NCBI RefSeq assembly: GCF_002797715.1
Contig: NZ_PGFF01000001.1
Coordinates: 1,821,304-1,885,303 of the forward strand
Reading direction: 5' to 3'
Origin: Diaminobutyricimonas aerilata
GTDB taxonomy: Bacteria; Actinomycetota; Actinomycetes; Actinomycetales; Microbacteriaceae
Length of the DNA: 64,000 nucleotides
This document shows, one piece after another, positions 8,285 through 18,186 of this stretch. The notes below the pieces were generated by a model. It made no database searches and was not told the origin of the DNA. It saw only the letters and a program-made list of their open reading frames with translations. The translations under genes and the position numbers were made by a program. The stretch's first letter is position 1, and each line of letters opens with the position of its first letter.

Positions 8285-8313
8285 GAGTCGGAGCGGTCGA
8301 CGTGTTCTCGACA
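8285..8313 (-). promoter_or_regulatory. predicted ECF42 autoregulatory promoter
   Basis: On the minus strand, TGTCGA (8308-8313) is followed after 17 nt by CGACTC (8285-8290), about 45 bp upstream of the DGPF start. TGTCGA at -35 and CGAC/CGAT-type at -10 is the target pattern described for ECF42 sigma factors in Streptomyces. The assignment is by similarity only. Confidence 0.65.
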
Positions 8314-8334
8314 TGCCGCCGAGAACTCATCCTG

Positions 8335-8664
8335 CTAGATGCTGAACCCGATCGCACGCATCATGTCGCGACCGTCGTCGGTGATCCGCTCGGGACCCCA
8401 CGGCGGCATCCACACCCAGTTGATGCGGAAGCGTTCGACGAGCCCGTCGAGCGACTCCCCCACCTGCTCCTCGATCACGTCGGTCAGCGGGCAGCCGGCC
8501 GAGGTCAGCGTCATGCTGATCACGAGCGCGTCGTGCTCGTCATCCCAGCTGAGGTCGTAGATGAGACCCAGGTCGACGATGTTGACGCCGAGCTCGGGAT
8601 CCATGACGTCTTTGAGTGCCTCTTCGAGCTTGTCGAAGAGCTGCGGCTCGAGTGCGGTGGGCAT
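8335..8664 (-). CDS. sufT: SufT-like Fe-S assembly factor (DUF59/MIP18 family)
   Basis: 109 residues. DUF59 landmarks are ALKDVMDPELGVNIVDLGLIYDL near residue 14, the conserved TSAGCPLTD containing the reactive cysteine, and WMPPWGPERITDDG near the C-terminus. Such proteins help Fe-S cluster maturation and transfer to clients. It is the last gene of the suf operon, starting 2 nt after sufC ends. Confidence 0.88.
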   Translation of the reverse strand: MPTALEPQLFDKLEEALKDVMDPELGVNIVDLGLIYDLSWDDEHDALVISMTLTSAGCPLTDVIEEQVGESLDGLVERFRINWVWMPPWGPERITDDGRDMMRAIGFSI

Positions 8665-8666
8665 CG

Positions 8667-9431
8667 TCAGACCGCCTCGACGTCGGCGAGGAAACGGTCG
8701 TAACCCTCGTCCTCGAGACGGTCCGCGAGCTCCGGGCCGCCCTCTTCCGCGACCCGGCCGTTCACGAAGACGTGCACGAAGTCGGGACGGATGTAGCGGA
8801 GGATGCGCGTGTAGTGCGTGATGAGCAGCACGCCGAGCCCGGTCTCGTCCTTCACCCGGTTGACGCCCTCGGAGACGATCTTGAGCGCGTCGACGTCGAG
8901 GCCGGAGTCGGTCTCGTCGAGCACGGCGATCTTCGGCTTGAGGAGCTCCATCTGCACGATCTCGTGACGCTTCTTCTCACCGCCGGAGAAGCCCTCGTTC
9001 ACGTTGCGGGCGGCGAAGCCCGAATCCATGCGGAGCTTGGTCATCGAGTCGCGGAGGGTGGCGGACCAGCCGCGGATGGCCGGCGCCTCGCCGTCGATCG
9101 CGGTCTTGGCGGTGCGGAGGAAGTTGGCGACCGTGACACCGGGGATCTCCACCGGGTACTGCATCGCGAGGAAGAGGCCGGCGCGGGCGCGCTCGTCGAC
9201 GCTCATCGCGAGCACGTCCTGACCGTCGAGCGTGATGCTGCCGCTGTCGACGGTGTATCGCGGGTGACCGGCGATCGTGTAGGCGAGGGTGGACTTGCCG
9301 GAGCCGTTGGGCCCCATGATGGCGTGGGTCTCGCCCTGCGAGATGGTCAGGTCCACGCCGCGCAGGATCTCCTTGGACCCCTGTTCGGTCTGGATGCTGA
9401 CGTGCAGGTCACGGATGTCGAGGGTCGACAT
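8667..9431 (-). CDS. sufC: SufC Fe-S assembly ATPase
   Basis: 254 residues with an ABC ATPase domain: Walker A GPNGSGKST near residue 40, signature FSGGEKKR and Walker B IAVLDETDSGLD. The DETDSGLD form (instead of DEPTSGLD) is the SufC hallmark. It powers the SufBCD scaffold in the cytoplasm and shows no membrane partner. It is co-transcribed with sufB, sufD and a Rieske ferredoxin. Confidence 0.95.
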   Translation of the reverse strand: MSTLDIRDLHVSIQTEQGSKEILRGVDLTISQGETHAIMGPNGSGKSTLAYTIAGHPRYTVDSGSITLDGQDVLAMSVDERARAGLFLAMQYPVEIPGVTVANFLRTAKTAIDGEAPAIRGWSATLRDSMTKLRMDSGFAARNVNEGFSGGEKKRHEIVQMELLKPKIAVLDETDSGLDVDALKIVSEGVNRVKDETGLGVLLITHYTRILRYIRPDFVHVFVNGRVAEEGGPELADRLEDEGYDRFLADVEAV

Positions 9432-9452
9432 GGTGGTGTCTCCTTGGAAGTC

Positions 9453-9782
9453 TCAGTCGACCGCGACGGTCACGTCGGGGTCGAGGTACACGTCGCCGTC
9501 CTCGACGGTGACGGCGTACACGGGAACGGGTTCGTAGGCGGGCAGCGTGAGCGGCTTGCCCGTGGTGAGCGAGAACTTCGACCCGTGGGCCCAGCACTCG
9601 AGCGTGTCGTCCTCGACGAATCCTTCGGTGAGCGAGATGTCGCCGTGGGTGCACGTGTCGCCGATGGCGTGCACGTCCCCGGAGGAGTCGATCACGACGG
9701 CGATGGCCTTGCCGTCGACGACGACGCGCTGAGCCGCACCCGGGGAGAGCTCGGCGACGGCGCACACACGCTGGCGGCTCAT
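9453..9782 (-). CDS. Rieske-type [2Fe-2S] ferredoxin in the suf operon
   Basis: 109 residues with both Rieske boxes: C-T-H-G-D in DTCTHGDISL and C-x-x-H in ECWAHGSKFSLTTG. These supply two Cys and two His ligands. It resembles the ferredoxin subunit of non-haem oxygenases, yet it sits between sufD and sufC and overlaps sufD by 4 nt. It probably donates electrons or serves as a client or carrier during Fe-S assembly; the exact role is not proven. Confidence 0.88.
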   Translation of the reverse strand: MSRQRVCAVAELSPGAAQRVVVDGKAIAVVIDSSGDVHAIGDTCTHGDISLTEGFVEDDTLECWAHGSKFSLTTGKPLTLPAYEPVPVYAVTVEDGDVYLDPDVTVAVD

Positions 9783-10957
9783 CGCGCGATCACTTCCGCG
9801 AGCTCGGCCTCGATCGCGGCCATGAGCCGCTGCTCGAGCTCGGTCACGCCGATGCGCTGCACGATCTCGCCGAGGAATCCGATGACGACGAGTCGTCGGG
9901 CCTCGTGCTCCTCGATGCCGCGCGACTGCAGGTAGAAGAGCTGCTCGTCGTCGAAACGCCCGGTCGCGCTCGCGTGGCCCGCGCCCTCGATCTGCCCGGT
10001 CTCGATCTCGAGGTTCGGGATCGAGTCGGCGCGCGTGCCCTCGGTGAGCACGAGGTTGCGGTTCGATTCGTAGCTGTCGGTTCCGGCCGCATCGCGGCCG
10101 ATCAACACGTCGCCCACCCAGACGGTGCGGGCGCCGGCGCCCTGCAGTGCGCCCTTGTAGGCGACGCGGCTGCGGGTCTTCGGGGCGACGTGGTCGACGT
10201 AGACCCGCTGTTCGAGGTGCTGCGAGGCGTCGGCGAAGTAGGCGCCGAGCAGTTCGACGTCCCCGCCGGGCTCGACGAGATGTGCGGAGGGGTTCACGCG
10301 CACGATCCGACCGCCGAGGGAGACCTGGATGTACTTGAGCTGGGCGTCGCGGCCGACGCGGGCGAAGTGGCTCGCGAGGTGCACCGCGTCGTCATCCCAC
10401 TCCTGCAGGCTCACGACGGTGAGCTTCGCGCCGTCGCCGACGACGATCTCGACGTTCTCGCTCAGCCGGGCGGCGCCGCGCCCGCCGAGCACGACGAGGC
10501 CCTCACTGTTCGGCGTGGCCTCGATGACCGTGTGGGCGGCGCGCGGAGCGGCCCCGAGGCCGTCCCGTTCCACCGACGCGGTCGCGAGACCGTCGACGCG
10601 CACGTGCAGCGCCTTCTCGAACGAGCTCCACGCGTTGGCCGCGGCGCGATCCTCGGGAATGCCGGCGCGGCCGATCAGGGCGTGGTCGCGGTCGATCCAG
10701 GCGACCGTCGCGCTCCCGGTCGCCGTGTACGGCAGCGGGGAGCCGTCGAGCCCGCCGTCGATGAGGTCGCCGAGTTCGCGTACCGGGGTGAGCTTCCACT
10801 CCGCCTCGAGCCCGGTCACGGGCGGGAAGGCCGAGTGGTCGACCGAGGCGAAGCGCTCGGCACGGGACTGCACGGGGACCGGCGAGCCGGGTCCGTGGCT
10901 GTGCTCGGTGAGTCCGTGCTGGGCGGGTGCCTGTGCTGTGGGGGTGGCGGCGGGCAT
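9779..10957 (-). CDS. sufD: SufD Fe-S scaffold protein
   Basis: 392 residues. A variable N-terminal part is followed by the SufB/SufD beta-helix core (LVVLGGRGAARLSENVEIVVGDGA) and the family C-terminal region (EEHEARRLVVIGFLGEIVQRI). It pairs with SufB and SufC in the scaffold that assembles Fe-S clusters. Its ATG lies directly against the sufB stop codon, and its own stop overlaps the Rieske gene start. Confidence 0.94.
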   Translation of the reverse strand: MPAATPTAQAPAQHGLTEHSHGPGSPVPVQSRAERFASVDHSAFPPVTGLEAEWKLTPVRELGDLIDGGLDGSPLPYTATGSATVAWIDRDHALIGRAGIPEDRAAANAWSSFEKALHVRVDGLATASVERDGLGAAPRAAHTVIEATPNSEGLVVLGGRGAARLSENVEIVVGDGAKLTVVSLQEWDDDAVHLASHFARVGRDAQLKYIQVSLGGRIVRVNPSAHLVEPGGDVELLGAYFADASQHLEQRVYVDHVAPKTRSRVAYKGALQGAGARTVWVGDVLIGRDAAGTDSYESNRNLVLTEGTRADSIPNLEIETGQIEGAGHASATGRFDDEQLFYLQSRGIEEHEARRLVVIGFLGEIVQRIGVTELEQRLMAAIEAELAEVIAR

Positions 10958-12376
10958 CTAGCCGACGGATCCTTCCATGCTCATCTCGATGAGCTTGTTG
11001 AGCTCGAGGGCGTACTCCATGGGCAGCTCGCGGGCGATGGGTTCGATGAACCCGCGCACGATCATGGCCATGGCTTCGTCTTCGGGCAGACCCCGCGACT
11101 GGAGATAGAACAGCTGCTCCTCGCTCACGCGCGACACCGTCGCCTCGTGGCCGAGCTGCACGTCGTCGACGCGGATGTCGATCGCCGGATAGGTGTCCGA
11201 CCGCGAGATCGTGTCGACGAGCAGGGCGTCGCAGCGCACGGTGTTCGCCGAGTGGTGGGCCTTCTCGTCCACGCGCACCTCGCCACGGTATCCGGCTCGA
11301 CCGCCACCGCGCGCGATCGACTTCGAGACGATCGACGACGTCGTGTACGGCGCCATGTGGATCATCTTCGCGCCGGCGTCCTGGTGCTGGCCGGGGCCCG
11401 CGAAGGCGACGGAGAGCGTCTCCCCCTTGGCGTGCTCGCCCATGAGGTAGATGGAGGGGTACTTCATCGTCACCTTGGAGCCGATGTTGCCGTCGATCCA
11501 CTCCATGGTGGCGCCCTCGGCCGCGGTGGCCCGCTTGGTGACGAGGTTGTACACGTTGTTCGACCAGTTCTGGATCGTCGTGTACCGCACGCGGGCGTTC
11601 TTCTTCACGATGATCTCGACGACCGCGGAGTGCAGCGAGTCGCTCTTGTAGATCGGCGCCGTGCAGCCCTCGATGTAGTGCACGTAGCTGCCCTCGTCGG
11701 CGATGATCAGCGTGCGCTCGAACTGGCCCATGTTCTCGGTGTTGATGCGGAAGTAGGCCTGCAGCGGGATGTCGACGTGCACGCCCTTCGGCACGTACAC
11801 GAAGGAACCGCCCGACCAGACGGCCGTGTTGAGCGCGGCGAACTTGTTGTCGCCGGCCGGGATGACCGTGCCGAAGTACTCCTCGAAGAACTCCGGGTGC
11901 TCCTTGAGCGCCGTGTCGGTGTCCATGAAGATGACGCCCTGGTCCTCCAGCTCCTTCTGGATCTGGTGGTACACGACCTCGGACTCGTACTGCGCGGCGA
12001 CGCCGGCGACGAGACGCTGCTTCTCCGCATCCGGGATGCCGAGGCGGTCGTACGTGTTGCGGATGTCCTCCGGCAGGTCTTCCCAGCTCTGGGCCTGCTT
12101 CTCCGTCGACCGCACGAAGTACTTGATGTTGTCGAAGTCGATGCCCGAGAGGTCGGCGCCCCACGTCGGCATGGGCTTGCGCTCGAAGAGCTGCAGTCCC
12201 TTGAGCCGGTTGCGCAGCATCCACTCGGGTTCGTTCTTGAGCCGCGAGATGTCGGTCACGACCTCCGGGTTGATCCCACGTCGCGCGGATTGACCCGCGG
12301 CGTCGGAATCGGCCCACCCGAACTCGTACTGGCCGAGACCGGCGAGCTCCGGACGGTCGATGAGCACGTCTGACAT
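10958..12376 (-). CDS. sufB: SufB Fe-S scaffold protein
   Basis: 472 residues from [15 protein letters not shown] lies 5 nt upstream; an 18-codon in-frame extension to 12430 was rejected. SufB landmarks are [20 protein letters not shown], the long beta-helix with [11 protein letters not shown] (conserved cysteine), and the C-terminal [31 protein letters not shown]. No intein interrupts it, unlike the M. tuberculosis homologue. It is the first gene of sufB-sufD-Rieske-sufC-sufT. Confidence 0.96.
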   Translation of the reverse strand: MSDVLIDRPELAGLGQYEFGWADSDAAGQSARRGINPEVVTDISRLKNEPEWMLRNRLKGLQLFERKPMPTWGADLSGIDFDNIKYFVRSTEKQAQSWEDLPEDIRNTYDRLGIPDAEKQRLVAGVAAQYESEVVYHQIQKELEDQGVIFMDTDTALKEHPEFFEEYFGTVIPAGDNKFAALNTAVWSGGSFVYVPKGVHVDIPLQAYFRINTENMGQFERTLIIADEGSYVHYIEGCTAPIYKSDSLHSAVVEIIVKKNARVRYTTIQNWSNNVYNLVTKRATAAEGATMEWIDGNIGSKVTMKYPSIYLMGEHAKGETLSVAFAGPGQHQDAGAKMIHMAPYTTSSIVSKSIARGGGRAGYRGEVRVDEKAHHSANTVRCDALLVDTISRSDTYPAIDIRVDDVQLGHEATVSRVSEEQLFYLQSRGLPEDEAMAMIVRGFIEPIARELPMEYALELNKLIEMSMEGSVG

Positions 12377-12614
12377 GTGTACCTCGCTTCCTGTGGGGAC
12401 AACCATCGCGGCCGTTCCCGCATTCCCCACGACACGTGCTGAGTGCCGGGTCCGGGCTGGATTATCGCTGTCCGACGCGCCTGCCTAGACTGGTCGGGCC
12501 GGGGATCCACCGGATCCCCCGGACGTCTCCATCGACCCGGCGGGACTTGCGTTCATTGAACCAGCTGAGTCTACAGGGTGACCCTCCGAATCAGCAGGAA
12601 AGGCCAGGTGCTCC

Positions 12615-13535
12615 GTGACGACCACGGTGCCCGAGCAGCGCACTCTTCTCCGTCGGCTGCACGACCGACTGCCCACGACCGTCGATCGGCGCGTGCGCAT
12701 CGCCGCCTGGGCGTCGCTCGTCGCGCAGATCGCCATCGTCGGCACGGGCGGCGCGGTGCGGCTCACCGGATCGGGTCTCGGCTGCCCGACGTGGCCGCGG
12801 TGCACGGTCGACTCCTTCGTCGCGACGCCCGAGATGGGCATCCACGGCGTCATCGAGTTCGGCAACCGCCTGCTCACCTTCGTGCTCGTCGCGATCGCGA
12901 TCGTCACGTTCCTCTTCGTGCTGCGGCTGCGCCGCGACCGGCCGGAGCTCTTCGGCCTCGCGCTCGCGCTGGGCCTGGGCATCCCGTTCCAAGGCGTGCT
13001 CGGCGGCCTCACGGTGCTCAGCAACCTCAACCCGTGGATCGTAGGGCTGCACTTCATCCCGTCCGTCGTGCTCGTCTCCCTCGCGACGGTCCTCGTGTAC
13101 CGCGTCATGCAGGGTCCGCGGGGCGACACGGCGACCGCGCCGCGCTGGTACATCGTGCTCGCCCACGTCGCGTCGGCCCTCGTCGCGATCACCGTTCTGG
13201 TGGGCATCCTCACCACCGGGTCGGGCCCGCACGCGGGCGACCACGGTGCCGCGCGCAACGGGCTCGACTCCGCCCTGCTGCAGCACGTGCACAGCTGGCC
13301 CGCGTACGCCGCATTCGCCGCGGTGGCCCTGCTCGTGCTCGCTTCGCTGCCCGGGCGCATCCGCACCCCCCGCCCGTTCGTGCTCGGCCTGCTCGGCGTC
13401 ATGCTCGTGCAGATCGTCGTCGGAGTGACGCAGGCCCGACTCGGCCTGCCCGAGCTGCTCGTGGGGATGCACATGGTGCTCGCGGTGTGCACGGTCTCGC
13501 TCACGACCGCGTCGGTGCTCTCGCTGCGCAAGTAG
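12615..13535 (+). CDS. ctaA: haem A synthase, CtaA/COX15 family
   Basis: 306 residues from a GTG, hydrophobic with about eight membrane helices. Haem-ligand candidates are His77 and Glu81 (GIHGVIEFGNR) and the histidines in GLHFIPS, QHVHSWPAY and GMHMVLA. A Cys57/Cys63 pair (GLGCPTWPRC) matches the redox pair of the family. It oxidises haem O to haem A for aa3-type oxidase. It is convergent with ctaB, which makes its substrate, and functionally tied to SURF1. Confidence 0.94.
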   Translation: MTTTVPEQRTLLRRLHDRLPTTVDRRVRIAAWASLVAQIAIVGTGGAVRLTGSGLGCPTWPRCTVDSFVATPEMGIHGVIEFGNRLLTFVLVAIAIVTFLFVLRLRRDRPELFGLALALGLGIPFQGVLGGLTVLSNLNPWIVGLHFIPSVVLVSLATVLVYRVMQGPRGDTATAPRWYIVLAHVASALVAITVLVGILTTGSGPHAGDHGAARNGLDSALLQHVHSWPAYAAFAAVALLVLASLPGRIRTPRPFVLGLLGVMLVQIVVGVTQARLGLPELLVGMHMVLAVCTVSLTTASVLSLRK

Positions 13536-13583
13536 CCCGGGCGTCCGCCGCTCGGTCCGCGTGCGCGGCTCCGACGCCTTCCC

Positions 13584-13605
13584 CGATCCGTCGCCGATCC
13601 GTCGC
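13584..13605 (+). repeat. 11-bp tandem duplication
   Basis: CGATCCGTCGC occurs twice head to tail (13584-13594 and 13595-13605) between the ctaA stop and the large hairpin. No function is apparent. Confidence 0.6.
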
Positions 13606-13610
13606 CCGGC

Positions 13611-13671
13611 GGTTTTCCGTCGGTAGATGCCCTTTCGCGCTGCTCAGAAGGGCATCTACTGACGGGAAACC
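13611..13671. terminator. large intergenic hairpin between ctaA and ctaB
   Basis: The left arm (13611-13634) and right arm (13648-13671) form a 24-bp stem with two G-U wobbles around a 13-nt loop. The core is GTAGATGCCCTT. It lies between convergent ctaA and ctaB and can serve as a bidirectional terminator. Its length and lack of a U-tract make a dispersed palindromic element equally possible. Confidence 0.7.
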
Positions 13672-13711
13672 GACCTAGGGGGTCGCGCGCCCGCGACGCG
13701 GCGCCGCGCCT

Positions 13712-14632
13712 CTAGAACGGAAGGAGCGGGTCGACGCCGACGGCGACGAAGAGCAGGCTCAGGTAGCTGATGCTCGCGTGGAAGACGCGCATCGGCTTGA
13801 CCTCGTCGCCGCGCAGGGACGAGGAGTAGAGACGGTGCGCCTCGACGATGAACCAGCCGCCCGTGCCGACCGCCGCGAGCGTGTAGACGATGCCCATCCC
13901 GGCGACCGGGATCAGCAGCAGCGAGCACGCGACCGTCGCCCACGCGTAGAGGATGACCTGCAGGCCGACGACGACGCGGCCGCGCACGACGGCGAGCATC
14001 GGCACGCCCACCGACTCGTAGTCGTCGCGGTACTTCATCGACAGCGGCCAGTAGTGCGGCGGCGTCCAGAGGAACACGACGCCGAAGAGGATCCACGCGG
14101 GCCAGTCGAGCGAGCCGGTGACGGCCGCCCATCCGATGAGCACGGGAGCGCAGCCGGCGATGCCGCCCCAGATGATGTTCTGCTCGGTGCGGCGCTTGAG
14201 CCACAGCGTGTAGACGAAGACGTAGAAGAGGATCGCGCCGAGCGAGAGCGCGGCGGCCAGCCAGTTGGTGGTGAGGCCGAGCCAGAGGATCGAGAGCGCC
14301 CCCGTCCCCCAGGCGAAGGCGAGCGCCTCCCCGTCGCGGAGTTCGCCGGTGACGAGCGGACGCCGCTTCGTGCGGTTCATCACGCGGTCGATGTCGCGGT
14401 CGATGTAGCAGTTGAACGAGTTCGCACTGCTCGCGCTCAACGCTCCGCCGATGACGGTCGCGAGCACGAGCCACGGGTTCGGCAGTCCCCCCTGGGCGAG
14501 GATCATCACCGGGATCGTCGTCACGAGCAGCAGCTCGATCACCCGCGGCTTGGTGAGGGCGACGTAGGCGCGGAGCTTGCGGGAGAACCCGATGCGGGTC
14601 TCGCGCGCGCGGGGCGGTGCGACTACGTTCAT
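13712..14632 (-). CDS. ctaB: protoheme IX farnesyltransferase (haem O synthase)
   Basis: 306 residues from MNVVAPP. It is a UbiA-family prenyltransferase with about nine membrane helices, the first Asp-rich motif [20 protein letters not shown] near residues 74-93, and a second motif in [15 protein letters not shown]. It farnesylates haem B to haem O. An in-frame ATG at 14662 is only 2 nt from a TACACT -10 box and so cannot be in the transcript. GAGGAG precedes the chosen ATG. It is divergent from tkt. Confidence 0.93.
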   Translation of the reverse strand: MNVVAPPRARETRIGFSRKLRAYVALTKPRVIELLLVTTIPVMILAQGGLPNPWLVLATVIGGALSASSANSFNCYIDRDIDRVMNRTKRRPLVTGELRDGEALAFAWGTGALSILWLGLTTNWLAAALSLGAILFYVFVYTLWLKRRTEQNIIWGGIAGCAPVLIGWAAVTGSLDWPAWILFGVVFLWTPPHYWPLSMKYRDDYESVGVPMLAVVRGRVVVGLQVILYAWATVACSLLLIPVAGMGIVYTLAAVGTGGWFIVEAHRLYSSSLRGDEVKPMRVFHASISYLSLLFVAVGVDPLLPF

Positions 14633-14664
14633 TGCTCCTCTTCGCGACCGGGTCAGGCTCATCC

Positions 14665-14670
14665 AGTGTA
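14665..14670 (-). promoter_or_regulatory. ctaB -10 box
   Basis: TACACT on the minus strand. Transcription would begin near 14658, giving a leader of about 25 nt that carries GAGGAG before the 14632 start. No clear -35 was recognised. Confidence 0.5.
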
Positions 14671-14790
14671 GGCGACGGTCGGATGACCCTCGTCCGGGGG
14701 CGCCGCCGCCCGCGCGCGGATCGCCGAACGAATGTGACGCCGCGTTCCCAGCCGGACCACAGCGGCAGACGGCGGGGGCTCAGCCTTCTC

Positions 14791-14796
14791 TATACT
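14791..14796 (+). promoter_or_regulatory. probable tkt operon -10 box
   Basis: TATACT, the best -10 match in the 290 bp between ctaB and tkt. It implies a 5' leader of about 150 nt. No convincing -35 or riboswitch fold was recognised in the leader. Confidence 0.45.
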
Positions 14797-14952
14797 TGGC
14801 CCTGCTTGCCGACCGCGCTGCGCGGACATCGTTCCCACGAGATCCGCCGACGCGCGCGGTCATGCCGATGATGTCAGTGGCGAGTATGTCCGCGCGGCCG
14901 CCCCGTTCCATCGGGCTCCGGTTGCCCTGCGTTACGAAGGGTCGACAATCCA

Positions 14953-17055
14953 GTGGCAGCTCTGCAATGGGATCCCATTGACAACAAGGCGGTAGACACC
15001 GCACGAGTGCTCGCGGCAGATGCCGTGGAGAAGGTGGGCAACGGGCATCCCGGCACGGCGATGAGCCTCGCGCCGCTCGCCTACCTGCTCTTCCAGAAGG
15101 TGATGCGTCGCGACCCGAGCGACAACGAATGGATCGGCCGCGACCGCTTCATCCTCTCGGTCGGTCACAGCTCGCTCACCCAGTACGTGCAGCTCTACTT
15201 CGGCGGCTACGGTCTCGAGCTCGATGACCTGAAGGCCCTCCGCACGTGGGGGTCGAAGACCCCCGGTCACCCCGAGTACGGCCACACCGACGGCGTCGAG
15301 ATCACCACCGGCCCGCTCGGCCAGGGACTCGCCTCGGCGGTCGGTTTCGCCTACGCGCAGCGCTTCGAGCGCGGCCTGTTCGACCCGGATGCCGCCCCCG
15401 GCACGAGCCCGTTCGACCACCACGTCTACGTGATCGCCGGCGACGGCGACATGCAGGAGGGCGTCACGAGCGAAGCCGGTTCCCTCGCGGGCCACCAGCA
15501 GCTCGGCAACCTCATCGCCTTCTACGACAGCAACCAGATCTCGATCGAGGACGACACCAACGTCGCCTTCACCGAGGACGTCGCCGCCCGCTACGAGGCC
15601 TACGGATGGCACGTGCAGACGGTCGACTGGAAGAAGTCGGGCGAATACGTCGAAGACGTGCACGAGCTCTACGCCGCGATCGAGGCCGCGCAGGCCGAGA
15701 CCGGCAAGCCGTCGCTCATCATCCTCAAGACCATCATCGGCTGGCCGGCGCCCAAGAAGCAGAACACGGGCAAGATCCACGGATCGGCGCTCGGCGCCGA
15801 GGAGCTCGCCGCCGTCAAGCAGGTGCTCGGATTCGACCCCGAGCAGACCTTCGAGGTGCCCGAGGGCGTCATCGAGCACACCCGTCAGGCGGTCGAGCGC
15901 GGTCAGCAGGCGCACGCCGAATGGAACGAGCAGTTCGAGGCGTGGGCATCCGCGAACCCCGAGCGCAAGCAGCTGCTCGACCGCATCCTCTCCGGCGAAC
16001 TCCCCGAGGGCGTCGAGGAGGCGCTGCCGGTCTTCGAGCCCGGCAAGGCCGTCTCGACCCGCGCCGCGAGCGGCAAGGTGCTCAACGCCCTCGCCCCGGT
16101 GATCCCCGAGCTGTGGGGTGGCTCCGCCGACCTCGCCGAGTCGAACAACACCACGCTCGAGGGCGGCGGCTCGTTCATCCCCGCCGAGCACTCGACGCGC
16201 GAGTGGACGGGCAACCCCTACGGCCGCGTGCTGCACTTCGGCATCCGCGAGCACGCGATGGGTTCGATCCTCAACGGCATCGTGCTGCACGGCAACACGC
16301 GTCCGTTCGGCGGCACGTTCCTCATCTTCAGCGACTACATGCGCCCCGCGGTGCGTCTCGCCGCCCTCATGAAGGCGCCGTCGATCTTCGTCTGGACGCA
16401 CGACTCCGTCGCCCTCGGCGGTGACGGACCGACGCACCAGCCGGTCGAGCAGCTCGTGTCGCTGCGCGCCATCCCGGGTCTCGACGTCGTGCGCCCCGCC
16501 GACGCCAACGAGACGGCGTGGGCGTGGAAGACCATCCTCGAGCGTCGTGAGGGTCCGGCCGGCATCGCACTCAGCCGCCAGAACCTGCCGGTGTTCGAGC
16601 GCGGCGAGGGCGACGCCTCCGGCGACACGCTCGCTTCGGCGCGCAACGTCTCGAAGGGCGCCTACGTGCTCGCGGACGCCGCGAACGGCTCCCCCGACGT
16701 CATCTTCATCGCGACGGGATCCGAGGTGCAGTACGCACTCGAGGCGCGTGCCGAGCTGGCGAACGAGGGCATCCACGCCCGCGTCGTCTCGGCTCCGTGC
16801 CTCGAGTGGTTCGCCGAGCAGTCGCAGGAGTACCGCGATTCCGTGCTGCCGAAGAACGTGAAGGCACGAGTTTCGGTCGAGGCGGCATTGTCGCTGGGCT
16901 GGGAGCGTTACATCGGCGAGGCCGGACGATCGGTCTCGATCGAGCACTTCGGTGCCTCGGCTGATGAGAAGACCCTGTACCGCGAGTTCGGTATCACCAC
17001 CGAGGCGGCCGTAGCCGCCGCCAAGGAATCGCTGGCCGTCGTCTCGGCCGCGTGA
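14953..17055 (+). CDS. tkt: transketolase
   Basis: 700 residues from a GTG. The thiamine-pyrophosphate motifs are [13 protein letters not shown] near residue 33 and GDGDMQEG at about 163-170 with the following [10 protein letters not shown]. The pyrimidine-domain region LPVFERGEG and the C-terminal domain are complete. It transfers two-carbon ketol units between xylulose-5-phosphate and aldoses in the non-oxidative pentose-phosphate branch. It is the first gene of tkt-tal-pgi-zwf-opcA-pgl. Confidence 0.96.
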   Translation: MAALQWDPIDNKAVDTARVLAADAVEKVGNGHPGTAMSLAPLAYLLFQKVMRRDPSDNEWIGRDRFILSVGHSSLTQYVQLYFGGYGLELDDLKALRTWGSKTPGHPEYGHTDGVEITTGPLGQGLASAVGFAYAQRFERGLFDPDAAPGTSPFDHHVYVIAGDGDMQEGVTSEAGSLAGHQQLGNLIAFYDSNQISIEDDTNVAFTEDVAARYEAYGWHVQTVDWKKSGEYVEDVHELYAAIEAAQAETGKPSLIILKTIIGWPAPKKQNTGKIHGSALGAEELAAVKQVLGFDPEQTFEVPEGVIEHTRQAVERGQQAHAEWNEQFEAWASANPERKQLLDRILSGELPEGVEEALPVFEPGKAVSTRAASGKVLNALAPVIPELWGGSADLAESNNTTLEGGGSFIPAEHSTREWTGNPYGRVLHFGIREHAMGSILNGIVLHGNTRPFGGTFLIFSDYMRPAVRLAALMKAPSIFVWTHDSVALGGDGPTHQPVEQLVSLRAIPGLDVVRPADANETAWAWKTILERREGPAGIALSRQNLPVFERGEGDASGDTLASARNVSKGAYVLADAANGSPDVIFIATGSEVQYALEARAELANEGIHARVVSAPCLEWFAEQSQEYRDSVLPKNVKARVSVEAALSLGWERYIGEAGRSVSIEHFGASADEKTLYREFGITTEAAVAAAKESLAVVSAA

Positions 17056-17070
17056 GAGAAGAGAAGAAGC

Positions 17071-18186
17071 ATGACCGACAGCACCTCCCCCACCGCACAG
17101 CTCTCCGCTGCGGGCGTCAGCATCTGGCTCGACGACCTCTCCCGTGAGCGCATCAAGGCCGAAGGCCTGCAGAAGATCATCGCCGAGCGCAACGTCGTCG
17201 GCGTGACCACCAACCCGACGATCTTCGCGTCGGCTCTCGCCAAGGGCGAGGCCTACGACCAGCAGGTCGCCGAGCTCGCGAAGGCCGGCACCAACGTCAC
17301 CGACGCGGTCTTCGAGATCACCACCGACGACGTCGGCGACGCCGCGGACGTGTTCCGCGCGATCTACGACGAGACGAACGGCTACGACGGCCGCGTCTCG
17401 ATCGAGGTGGAGCCGGGCCTCGCGCACGACGCCGCCGGCACGATCGCCGAGGCGAAGCGCCTGTGGGCGAAGATCGACCGCCCGAACGTGATGATCAAGA
17501 TCCCCGCCACCAAGGAGGGCCTCGAAGCCATCACCGAGACGATCGCGGCGGGCATCAGCGTCAACGTGACGCTGATCTTCAGCCTCGAGCGTCACCGTGA
17601 GGTCATCGACGCCTACCTGACCGGTCTCGAGCGCGCTCAGGCCGACGGCATCGACCTCTCGACGATCCACTCGGTCGCCTCGTTCTTCGTGTCGCGCGTC
17701 GACACCGAGATCGACAAGCGCCTCGAGGCGATCGGCACGGACGAGGCCCGCGCCCTCAAGAGCAAGGCGGGCATCGCGAACGCCCGCCTCGCGTACGAGG
17801 TGTACGAGAAGGCCTTCGCCACCGACCGCGCCCAGGCGCTCCTGCAGGCCGGCGCGAACAAGCAGCGTCCGCTGTGGGCGTCGACCGGCGTCAAGGACCC
17901 CAACCTGCCCGACACGCTCTACGTGACGGAGCTCGCCGTCGCCGACACGGTCAACACCATGCCGGAGAAGACGCTCGAGGCCACGTTCGACCACGGCGTC
18001 ATCGAGGGCGACAAGGTCTCCGGCAGCTACACCGAGGCGCGCGAGGTGCTCGACGCGATCGCCGGCCTCGGCATCTCGTACGACGAGGTGACCGCCCTGC
18101 TCGAGAAGGAGGGCGTGGAGAAGTTCATCGTCAGCTGGAACGAGCTGCTCGACACCGTCACCGCCGCTCTCGAGGCCGCCAAATGA
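17071..18186 (+). CDS. tal: transaldolase
   Basis: 371 residues, actinobacterial class. The conserved [14 protein letters not shown] lies near residue 48, and the Schiff-base lysine is in [16 protein letters not shown]. It transfers the dihydroxyacetone unit from sedoheptulose-7-phosphate to glyceraldehyde-3-phosphate. It follows tkt by 15 nt with a purine-rich AGAGAAGAGAAG Shine-Dalgarno region, and its stop overlaps the pgi start (ATGA). Confidence 0.95.
   Translation: MTDSTSPTAQLSAAGVSIWLDDLSRERIKAEGLQKIIAERNVVGVTTNPTIFASALAKGEAYDQQVAELAKAGTNVTDAVFEITTDDVGDAADVFRAIYDETNGYDGRVSIEVEPGLAHDAAGTIAEAKRLWAKIDRPNVMIKIPATKEGLEAITETIAAGISVNVTLIFSLERHREVIDAYLTGLERAQADGIDLSTIHSVASFFVSRVDTEIDKRLEAIGTDEARALKSKAGIANARLAYEVYEKAFATDRAQALLQAGANKQRPLWASTGVKDPNLPDTLYVTELAVADTVNTMPEKTLEATFDHGVIEGDKVSGSYTEAREVLDAIAGLGISYDEVTALLEKEGVEKFIVSWNELLDTVTAALEAAK

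Noticed and set aside
14633-14662. Earlier ATG start for ctaB (14662)
   Set aside because: It lies only 2 nt from the TACACT -10 hexamer, upstream of any possible transcript start. GAGGAG supports 14632.
14797-14952. Riboswitch or attenuator in the tkt leader
   Set aside because: The leader is about 150 nt long, but no known aptamer motif or leader peptide was recognised.
14932-17994. Antisense open frame of over 1000 codons opposite tkt and tal
   Set aside because: It mirrors two certain genes in a GC-rich genome, where antisense frames stay open because of codon bias. It has no recognisable domain and an Arg/Val/Glu-skewed composition.
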